64,000 nt of DNA, taken from the NCBI RefSeq assembly GCF_948472415.1, contig NZ_OX419519.1, forward strand, positions 6,539,001 through 6,603,000, written 5' to 3'. Both the position numbers and the translations under genes were made by a program. This stretch comes from Kitasatospora fiedleri. GTDB lineage: Bacteria > Actinomycetota > Actinomycetes > Streptomycetales > Streptomycetaceae. Below, piece by piece: positions 35,803 to 41,835 of the stretch. Each line of letters starts with the position of its first letter. Within the stretch, counting starts at the first letter, position 1. The notes beneath the pieces are model-generated. The model saw nothing but the letters and a program-made list of their open reading frames with translations, had not been told where the DNA came from and did not search any database.

Positions 35803-36711
35803 ATGACCGTCACCGTCGGTGTGCACCGCTCCAACCCGTCGCTCTACCACCTGGCCCGACTCGACTACCTCCAGCAGGAGTTGGCCCCGCTCGGCGAGAG
35901 CGCCGAGTTCCACCACTACACGGACGGCACCAGGACCGGCCCCTACCTGGCCGACGGCACCATCGACTTCGGCGGCACCGGCTCCACCCCGCCGATCACC
36001 GCCCAGGCCGCCGGCCACGACATCGTCTACACCGCCGTCTCCGCGCCCCGCCCCGACCACGGTGCGCTGCTGGTCGCCGCCGACGGCCCGGTGCACTCCG
36101 TCGCCGACCTGAAGGGCGCCACCGTGGTGCTCGGGATCGGCTCCTGGCAGACCCACCTGCTCGCCAAGGCCCTGCACCAGCACGGCCTCTCGTACCGCGA
36201 CGACATCAGCGCCGAGCGCCCGGCCGGGGACGAGGCCGAGCGGCTGCGCGACGGCCGGATCGCCGGCTGGATCGCCCAGGGCGCCGAACTCGCCGCCGCC
36301 CGCCGCACCGGCGGGTTCCGCGAACTGATCCGCACCGGGGACGTCATCACCGACCGCTCGGTGTTCTTCGCCCGCCGCGAACTCGCCGTCCAGCAGCCCG
36401 AGGTGGTCGCCGCCATCGTCACCGCCCTCCAGCGCGCCGACCACTGGGCCGCCGCCCACCCCGCCGAGGCCGCCGCGATCGCCGCCGAGGACCAGGGCGG
36501 CGAGGCCGCCGACTGGCACACCGCGCTCGCCGCGCTGCCCTGGCGGCTGGAGCCCGCCACTGCCGCGTTCGTCGCCGAGCAGCAGGAGGCCGCCGACATC
36601 TTCCACGGCGTCGGCTTCATCGACCGCCCCGTCACCGTCGCCGACATCCACCTGCCCGAGCTGGAGCAGCCCGTCGCCGCCGCCATCGCCCGCGCCGCGC
36701 AGGAAGGCTGA
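35803..36711 (+). CDS. SsuA-like protein without export signal
   Basis: The 302-residue protein has the same fold as sulfonate-binding proteins (DGTIDFGGTGSTPPITAQAA, VADLKGATVVLGIGSWQTHL, RDGRIAGWIAQGAEL) but begins directly at MTVTVGVHRSNPSLYHLARL, with no signal peptide or lipobox. The ATG at 35803 is the natural start, since the first beta strand begins there. It also lacks the CPVP Cys of the desulfinase. It may be a cytosolic sulfonate-binding or delivery protein for SsuD, or an enzyme of the same fold. Alternatively the export signal was lost. It is cotranscribed with ssuB and ssuD. Confidence 0.75.
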   Translation: MTVTVGVHRSNPSLYHLARLDYLQQELAPLGESAEFHHYTDGTRTGPYLADGTIDFGGTGSTPPITAQAAGHDIVYTAVSAPRPDHGALLVAADGPVHSVADLKGATVVLGIGSWQTHLLAKALHQHGLSYRDDISAERPAGDEAERLRDGRIAGWIAQGAELAAARRTGGFRELIRTGDVITDRSVFFARRELAVQQPEVVAAIVTALQRADHWAAAHPAEAAAIAAEDQGGEAADWHTALAALPWRLEPATAAFVAEQQEAADIFHGVGFIDRPVTVADIHLPELEQPVAAAIARAAQEG

Positions 36712-36716
36712 GCGCC

Positions 36717-37787
36717 GTGGCCACCGAAGTCCTCTGGTACCTGATCCCGCGCGAGGGCCACTACCCGTGGGAGCCCGAAGGCCGCCGCCCGGTCGACCTC
36801 GGCTACCTCCAGCACCTGGCCGCCACCGTCGAGCGGCTCGGCTACACCGGCGCGCTGCTGGCCACCGACCAGTACGACGTGTGGGCGCTCGGCTCCGCGC
36901 TGGCCGCCGCCACCGGCCCCGGCTTCCAGCCGCTGCTGGCCGTCCACCCCGGCCTGGTCTCGCCCACCCTGCTGGCCAAGATGGCGCTCTCCTTCGAGCA
37001 CCTGCACGGCCCCGGCCGGCTGCGCTTCAACGTGGTCAACGGCTCCACCGGCCAGCTGCGCGAGTACGGCCTGCACGTCGAGCACGACGACCGCTACCGG
37101 CTGTCCGCCGAGTACTGGAGCCTGGTCAAGCGCCTCACCAGCGGCGAAGTCTTCGATCACGAAGGCGAGTTCTACCAGCTCAAGAACGCCGGGGCCTCGC
37201 TGCGCGACCTGCCGCCGCTGCGCGAGGGCCACATCCCGCTCTGGTTCGGCGGCTCGTCCCCGGCCGGCATCGAGGTCGCCGCCGAGCACGTCGACGTCTA
37301 CCTCACCTGGGGCGAACCCCCGCACCTGCTCAAGGAGAAGCTGGAACGCGTCCGCGAACGCGCCGCCGCCCACGGCCGCACCCTGCGGCTCGGCCTGCGC
37401 CTGCACCTGATCGTCCGCGACACCGAGGAACAGGCGTGGGCCGCCGCCGACCGGCTGCTCGACGTCACCAGCGAGGCCACCTACGCCCGCCAGCTCGGCG
37501 GCCGGGCGGGCGAGGACGGCGTCGGCTGGCAGCGCCAGTTCCGCCAGCACGGCGGCCGGGTCCCGGCCCGCGCCCGCGAGCTGGAGACCCACCCCAACCT
37601 GTGGCCCGGCATGAGCCTGTTCCGCCCCGGCCCCGGCACCGCCGTGGTCGGCTCCACCGAGCAGGTCGTCGAACGGCTGCGGGAGTTCCAGGAGTTGGGC
37701 GTGGACACCTTCATCCTCTCCGGCAACCCGCTGCTGGAGGAGGCGTACCGGGTCGCCGAGACCGTCCTGCCGAAGCTGCACTCCTGA
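36717..37787 (+). CDS. ssuD: FMNH2-dependent alkanesulfonate monooxygenase (SsuD family)
   Basis: The 356-residue TIM-barrel flavin enzyme aligns closely with E. coli SsuD from memory: GRRPVDLGYLQHLAATVERL near the start, VDVYLTWGEPPHLLKEKLER, GLRLHLIVRDTEEQAW (the Arg and His equivalent to Arg226 and His228) and FRPGPGTAVVGSTEQVVERL (the mobile-loop Arg). The conserved Cys54 of the E. coli enzyme is not seen. It would split sulfonates to aldehyde and sulfite using reduced FMN from a separate reductase. No SsuE-type reductase gene lies in this cluster, so flavin must be supplied elsewhere. GTG 36717 is six bases after the previous stop. Confidence 0.9.
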   Translation: MATEVLWYLIPREGHYPWEPEGRRPVDLGYLQHLAATVERLGYTGALLATDQYDVWALGSALAAATGPGFQPLLAVHPGLVSPTLLAKMALSFEHLHGPGRLRFNVVNGSTGQLREYGLHVEHDDRYRLSAEYWSLVKRLTSGEVFDHEGEFYQLKNAGASLRDLPPLREGHIPLWFGGSSPAGIEVAAEHVDVYLTWGEPPHLLKEKLERVRERAAAHGRTLRLGLRLHLIVRDTEEQAWAAADRLLDVTSEATYARQLGGRAGEDGVGWQRQFRQHGGRVPARARELETHPNLWPGMSLFRPGPGTAVVGSTEQVVERLREFQELGVDTFILSGNPLLEEAYRVAETVLPKLHS

Positions 37788-37794
37788 GTGCGCC

Positions 37795-37839
37795 CCCGAG
37801 CCCGGAACGCCCGAGCCCGGAACGCCCGAGCCCGGACCG
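37795..37839. repeat. Three tandem 15-bp repeats
   Basis: The unit CCCGAGCCCGGAACG occurs three times head to tail (37795-37809, 37810-37824, and 37825-37839 with one change), just past the ssuD stop. It looks like replication slippage in non-coding DNA. Confidence 0.8.
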
Positions 37840-37871
37840 GCGGGCGGCCGAACTTCCCCCGGCCGCCCGCC
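37839..37871. terminator. Terminator of the sulfonate operon
   Basis: GGCGGGCGGCC at 37839-37849 pairs perfectly with 37861-37871 around an 11-nt loop, between convergent ssuD and the aldo/keto reductase. Confidence 0.7.
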
Positions 37872-37909
37872 CGTCCACCCGGCTCCTCGCCCGACCGGCT
37901 GCCTCGCCC

Positions 37910-37951
37910 GGCCGACTGCCCGCCCTGCTCGGCCGACTGCCCGCCCTGCTC
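37910..37951. repeat. Two tandem 21-bp repeats
   Basis: A 21-bp unit beginning GGCCGACTGCC and ending CCTGCTC occurs twice (37910-37930 and 37931-37951), followed by a partial third copy. It lies between the terminator and the reductase stop. Confidence 0.8.
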
Positions 37952-37973
37952 GGCCGACCCCGGGCTCGGTCGG

Positions 37974-38963
37974 CTACTTGCTCAGCCGGTCGATCTCGGC
38001 CAGCTCCTCGGCGGTCAGCGGACCGGCCGCCAGCGCGTCCAGGTTCTGGTCCAGCTGCTTCACGCTGGAGGCACCGATGATCACCGACACCACCCGCTCG
38101 TCCCGCAGCACCCAGGACAGCGCCAGCTGCGCCAGGCTCTGCCCGCGGCCCTCCGCGACCTTCGCCAGCGCCCGCAGCTGCTCCAGCTTGGCGTCCGTCA
38201 GCGCCTCCTCCTTCAGGAAGTGGCCCACCGACATCCGCGACCCGGCCGGCACGTCACCCGACAGGTAGCGGTCCGTCAGCAGGCCCTGCGCCAGCGGCGA
38301 GTAGGCGATCAGCGCGGTCTGCGTCTCGCCCACCGCGTCCAGCAGGCCCTGCTCCGGCTCCCGGTTCAGGATCGAGTAGCTGGCCTGGTTCAGCAGGCAC
38401 GGCGTGCCCAGCTCGCGCAGGATCGCCACCGCCTCCCGGTGCTGCTCCGCCGGGTAGTTGGAGATCGCCGCGTACAGCGCCCGGCCCGAGCGCACCGCCG
38501 TGTCCAGCGCCCCCATGGTCTCCTCCAGCGGGACGGTCGGGTCCCACCGGTGCGAGTAGAAGACGTCGACGTAGTCCAGGCCCATCCGGCCCAGCGACTG
38601 GTCCAGGCTGGCCAGCAGGTACTTGCGGCTGCCGCCGTCCCCGTACGGGCCCGGCCACATGTCCCAGCCCGCCTTCGAGGCGATGAACAGCTCGTCCCGG
38701 AACGGGCGGAAGTCCTGTGCGAACAGGTAGCCGAAGTTGCGCTCCGCGCTGCCGTACGGCGGGCCGTAGTTGTTCGCCAGGTCGAAGTGGGTCACCCCCC
38801 GGTCGAAGGCCCGGCGCAGCACCGCGCGCTGCACGTCCAGCGGCTGGGTATCACCGAAGTTGTGCCACAGGCCGAGCGAGACGGCGGGCAGCTGCACGCC
38901 ACTGCGCCCGGCGCGGCGGTAGGTCATCGAGGCATAGCGGTCGTCCGCAGGGAGGAAGCTCAT
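37974..38963 (-). CDS. Aldo/keto reductase (YghZ-like)
   Basis: This AKR is about 329 residues. The catalytic tetrad is visible as THFDLANNYGPP (Asp and Tyr), ELFIASKAGWDMWPGPYGDG (Lys) and VDVFYSHRWDP (His), and C-terminal IIGASSVKQLDQNL binds NADPH. The GPPYGSAERNFG segment is typical of the YghZ/L-glyceraldehyde-3-phosphate reductase branch. It reduces aldehydes or ketones in the cytosol. Two ATGs are possible, 38972 and 38963. I prefer 38963 because AGGA lies at better spacing, but the difference is only three residues. It is divergent from the globin gene. Confidence 0.92.
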   Translation of the reverse strand: MSFLPADDRYASMTYRRAGRSGVQLPAVSLGLWHNFGDTQPLDVQRAVLRRAFDRGVTHFDLANNYGPPYGSAERNFGYLFAQDFRPFRDELFIASKAGWDMWPGPYGDGGSRKYLLASLDQSLGRMGLDYVDVFYSHRWDPTVPLEETMGALDTAVRSGRALYAAISNYPAEQHREAVAILRELGTPCLLNQASYSILNREPEQGLLDAVGETQTALIAYSPLAQGLLTDRYLSGDVPAGSRMSVGHFLKEEALTDAKLEQLRALAKVAEGRGQSLAQLALSWVLRDERVVSVIIGASSVKQLDQNLDALAAGPLTAEELAEIDRLSK

Positions 38964-39127
38964 GACCAGCATCCTGCCAGGTGGCGGCCCCCGGCGGGAC
39001 CAACGGCCCTGCCCCCGGACACCGCCCCGGCGTAGCCTGGCCGGGCGGGCACCGCGGCGCGCCACCGCCCGTGACAGCGCGTGAGGGCGGGTGACGGCCC
39101 GCGTGACAGCACCAGGAGGACACCGCC

Positions 39128-39577
39128 GTGGCACTGCCGGACATCACCAGCCGGGCCGACCTGGAACGGGCCCTCCGGCTCTTCTACCGCGCCGCCTTCG
39201 CCGACCCGCTGATCGGCCCGCACTTCACCGAGGTCGCCCGCCTCGACCTGGAGGCCCACCTCCCCCGGATCACCGACTTCTGGGAGAGCGCCCTGCTGCG
39301 CACCGCCGCCTACCGCGGCAACGCGCTCGCCCCGCACGCCGCCCTGCACGCCGTCGCCCCGCTCACCGCAGCCCACTTCGGCCGCTGGGTCCAGCTCTGG
39401 CGCGCCACCCTCGACGGCCGCCACGCCGGCCCCGTCACCGAACGCGCCAAGGCCCAGGCCCAGCGGATCGCGGTCGCCATGCTGCGCCGCCTGGACGGGG
39501 GCGGCACCGACGGCGGCAGCGGCGGCTTCGTCCCGCTCGCGGCCGTCCGCCTGGCCTCCGGCAGCGCCGCGCCCTGA
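39128..39577 (+). CDS. Group III truncated hemoglobin
   Basis: The 149-residue protein starts at GTG 39128 behind AGGAGG. It has the group III signature FYRAAFADPLIGPHF, then ITDFWESALLRT and TAAHFGRWVQLWRATLD, where the His in AHF is the proximal haem ligand. These small globins bind oxygen or nitric oxide and are linked to redox or nitrosative stress in the cytosol. The C-terminal 30 residues are Gly/Ser-rich and likely disordered. Nothing nearby points to a specific partner, except the sulfur block upstream, which uses flavin and oxygen. Confidence 0.88.
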   Translation: MALPDITSRADLERALRLFYRAAFADPLIGPHFTEVARLDLEAHLPRITDFWESALLRTAAYRGNALAPHAALHAVAPLTAAHFGRWVQLWRATLDGRHAGPVTERAKAQAQRIAVAMLRRLDGGGTDGGSGGFVPLAAVRLASGSAAP

Positions 39578-39606
39578 CGGCCGGGCGCCGGGTTCCGACG
39601 GCCCGG

Positions 39607-40923
39607 TCAGGTGTTCGCCACCGGGCGCGGTTCCAGGGGGCGCGGCTCCACCGTCCGGGCCTTCGGCGCGGCGGGCTCCGCCGCCCGGGGCTCGCGCAGG
39701 TCGGGGATGCGGCGCAGGCCGCCGCTGACGGTGCTGTAGAGGGCCAGCGCCAGCAGCACGCCCGCGTTCAGCAGCAGCACGGTGGACGCCGAGAAGTGGT
39801 CCAGCAGGGCGCCGCTGACCAGCGGGCCGAACGGGACGAACAGCGCGGGCGCGATGCCGCAGGCGGTCTGCACCCGGCCCAGCAGGTGGTCCGGGACGGA
39901 GTGCAGCCGGGCCGCGGAGATCACCGCGTTCGCGGCGGGCGAGGTCAGGCCGCACAGGCCGATCACCAGCGCCGTGAACGCCACCCCGTAGCCGAGCGCG
40001 AGCAGCGGGGTCAGCAGCGCGGTGCTCCAGCAGACCGCCAGCACCAGGGTGCGCGGAGCGAGGGTCCGTCCGGCCTTGGCGGAGAACACCGCGCCGACCA
40101 GGTTGCCCGCGCCGGACATCGCGATGATCAGCCCGTTGTGGTAGCTGCCGCCGGGCCCGGCCTGCGCGCCCTGCGCGACCAGCACCACCACGATGCCGCT
40201 GAACACGAAGTTCACCAGCGCCGCGTTCACCAGCGTGTACCGCAGGAACGCGCTGCGCCGCACCTCCACCAGCCCCGTGGTCAAGTCGCGCAGGAACGGC
40301 GGGCGTTCGGCCTTCGGACGCCCCGCGCCCGGCGTCTCCTTCGGCAGCCGCACGAACAGCACGCACAGCGCGGACGCGGCGAACGAGGCGGCGTCGACCA
40401 CGAACGGCAGCACCGGCGTGACGGCGTACAGCGCGGCGCCGAGCATCGGCCCGCCCAGGGTGGCGACCGCCGAGCGGGCCTGTGCCATCGACACGGCGGT
40501 GGTCAGCTGGCTGCGCGGCACCACGTGCCGCAGCGCGGCCGAGGCGGCCGGCCCGAACGGGGCGCTGAGCAGGCTGTTCAGCACGGCCAGGCCCACCGCG
40601 AGCGGCAGGTTCACCCGGTCGGCGAGCACCGCCAGCGCGAACAGCGCGAAGGCCACGGCCCGGGCCAGGTCGCAGAAGAGCATCACGGTGCGGCGGCTCA
40701 GCCGGTCGACCAGCACGCCGGCCGGGAAGCTGGCGAACAGCGAGGAGACGATCTCGGCGAAGGTGACCAGGCCGAAGTCGGTGATCGAGTGGGTGGCCGC
40801 CAGCAGGACCAGGGGGAGCGCGATGTACGTCGCCTGCGAGCCGAACGCGGACAGGGCGTGGGCCAGCCACAGGCGCTGGTAGTCGGGGTTGCGGTACAGC
40901 GGGGTGGGCGGGGCGTCTGCCAC
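39607..40923 (-). CDS. MFS transporter downstream of the lanthipeptide precursors
   Basis: The 438-residue protein has 12 predicted membrane segments and the MFS_3/enterobactin-exporter-like layout: YRNPDYQRLWLAHALSAFGS at the start, VLVDRLSRRTVMLFCDLARA as the motif A-like loop, and a symmetrical second half. Members commonly export secondary metabolites or macrolides. GTG 40923 follows GGGAGGA. It lies on the same strand as, and 145 bp downstream of, the last precursor gene, but a 19-bp hairpin separates them, so it may be expressed by partial read-through or independently. It is a candidate exporter for the lanthipeptide. Confidence 0.88.
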   Translation of the reverse strand: MADAPPTPLYRNPDYQRLWLAHALSAFGSQATYIALPLVLLAATHSITDFGLVTFAEIVSSLFASFPAGVLVDRLSRRTVMLFCDLARAVAFALFALAVLADRVNLPLAVGLAVLNSLLSAPFGPAASAALRHVVPRSQLTTAVSMAQARSAVATLGGPMLGAALYAVTPVLPFVVDAASFAASALCVLFVRLPKETPGAGRPKAERPPFLRDLTTGLVEVRRSAFLRYTLVNAALVNFVFSGIVVVLVAQGAQAGPGGSYHNGLIIAMSGAGNLVGAVFSAKAGRTLAPRTLVLAVCWSTALLTPLLALGYGVAFTALVIGLCGLTSPAANAVISAARLHSVPDHLLGRVQTACGIAPALFVPFGPLVSGALLDHFSASTVLLLNAGVLLALALYSTVSGGLRRIPDLREPRAAEPAAPKARTVEPRPLEPRPVANT

Positions 40924-40963
40924 GGCGGTCCTCCCGGATCCGGAAATCGAGCAGGGAACGGAA

Positions 40964-41009
40964 CGGCCGGGGCGGCCGGCACCCGGGAAGGTGCCGGCCG
41001 CCCCGGCCG
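40964..41009 (-). terminator. Hairpin ending the precursor array
   Basis: A perfect 19-bp stem (40964-40982 with 40991-41009) with an 8-nt loop lies between the last precursor gene and the MFS gene. It could end or attenuate the transcript so that precursors greatly outnumber transporter. Confidence 0.75.
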
Positions 41010-41067
41010 GACCCGGCCGCGCCCTACGGGGGTGAAGGGCGGGCCGGGGGGCGGTGTCCGGCGAGGA

Positions 41068-41187
41068 TCAGACGGCGTCCTCTTCGATCTTGCTGTGGCA
41101 GTAGTTGCTGACGGTGCTCCACTCGTTGAGCTCGCCCTCGTCGGTGTCGGCGACGGACAGGTTCTGGAGCTTCAGGATCTCGGACAT
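41068..41187 (-). CDS. Class III lanthipeptide precursor 1
   Basis: The 39-codon gene starts at ATG 41187 behind GAGGAG. The leader MSEILKLQNLSVADTDEGEL contains the LKLQ motif that class III synthetases recognise. The core part NEWSTVSNYCHSKIEEDAV has Ser24-x-x-Ser27-x-x-Cys30, the exact spacing for a labionin ring. This copy differs from the others by His31 and a C-terminal Val, and is the most divergent. It is the last copy of a tandem array on the minus strand, 57 bp before the terminator hairpin. I recognise the class with confidence but not the product. Confidence 0.85.
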   Translation of the reverse strand: MSEILKLQNLSVADTDEGELNEWSTVSNYCHSKIEEDAV

Positions 41188-41255
41188 GGTGAACTCCTCT
41201 GTGATGGTGGTTTGTTGTGGTGGAGCGGGGGTGGAGCGGGATCGAACGGGGAGGC

Positions 41256-41375
41256 TTAGAGCGCGTCTTCCTCGATCTTGCTGCCGCAGTGGTTGGAGAC
41301 GGTGCTCCAGTCGTTGAGCTCGCCCTCGTCGGTGTCGGCGACGGACAGGTTCTGGAGCTTCAGGATCTCGGACAT
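41256..41375 (-). CDS. Class III lanthipeptide precursor 2
   Basis: This 39-codon copy has an identical leader to copy 1 and the core NDWSTVSNHCGSKIEEDAL, again with Ser-x-x-Ser-x-x-Cys. The start is ATG 41375, with the same upstream 20 bases and GAGGAG ribosome site as its neighbours, so the duplication unit of about 188 bp includes the leader region. Its peptide is identical to copy 3, with a few synonymous changes. Confidence 0.87.
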   Translation of the reverse strand: MSEILKLQNLSVADTDEGELNDWSTVSNHCGSKIEEDAL

Positions 41376-41444
41376 GGTGAACTCCTCTGTGATGGTGGTT
41401 TGTTGTGGTGGAGCGGGATGTGGGGCGGGATCGAGCGAGGGGGC

Positions 41445-41564
41445 TTAGAGCGCGTCCTCTTCGATCTTGCTGCCGCAGTGGTTGGAGACGGTGCTCCAGT
41501 CGTTGAGCTCGCCCTCGTCGGTGTCGGCGACGGACAGGTTCTGGAGCTTCAGGATCTCGGACAT
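41445..41564 (-). CDS. Class III lanthipeptide precursor 3
   Basis: This 39-codon copy encodes the same peptide as copy 2 (core NDWSTVSNHCGSKIEEDAL). It starts at ATG 41564 behind GAGGAG, 189 bp from the start of copy 2. The near identity at DNA level indicates recent duplication or gene conversion. Confidence 0.87.
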   Translation of the reverse strand: MSEILKLQNLSVADTDEGELNDWSTVSNHCGSKIEEDAL

Positions 41565-41631
41565 GGTGAACTCCTCTGTGATCGTTGGTGGTTGTGGTGC
41601 AGTGGGGTGGAGCCGGATCGAGCGAAGGGGC

Positions 41632-41751
41632 TTAGAGCGCGTCCTCTTCGATCTTGCTGCCGCAGTAGTTGCTGACGGTGCTCCACTCGTTGAGCTCGCC
41701 CTCGTCGGTGTCGGCGACGGACAGGTTCTGCAGCTTCAGGACCTCGGACAT
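41632..41751 (-). CDS. Class III lanthipeptide precursor 4
   Basis: This copy is closest to the synthetase gene, 84 bp past its stop. The leader differs at one residue, MSEVLKLQNL, keeping LKLQ, and the core is NEWSTVSNYCGSKIEEDAL. Its upstream sequence has diverged more than that of the other copies, so it is probably the oldest unit. The four peptides vary only at positions 4, 22, 29, 31 and 39, and the ring residues Ser24, Ser27 and Cys30 are never changed. Confidence 0.87.
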   Translation of the reverse strand: MSEVLKLQNLSVADTDEGELNEWSTVSNYCGSKIEEDAL

Positions 41752-41835
41752 GGCGGTTCTCCTCTGTTCTCGGTGGTGCGTCGACTCCCGGACGGTCGCC
41801 CGGGAGGGCAGGTGGGGCCCGGCGTCGGCACGGGC

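Noticed and set aside
37795..37951. A CRISPR-like repeat array
   Set aside because: The repeats are head to tail with no spacers and no cas genes are in the window.
41068..41751. Class IV or class II lanthipeptide assignment for the precursor array
   Set aside because: The synthetase cyclase domain lacks the zinc-binding Cys residues needed in classes I, II and IV, and the cores carry the labionin spacing of class III.
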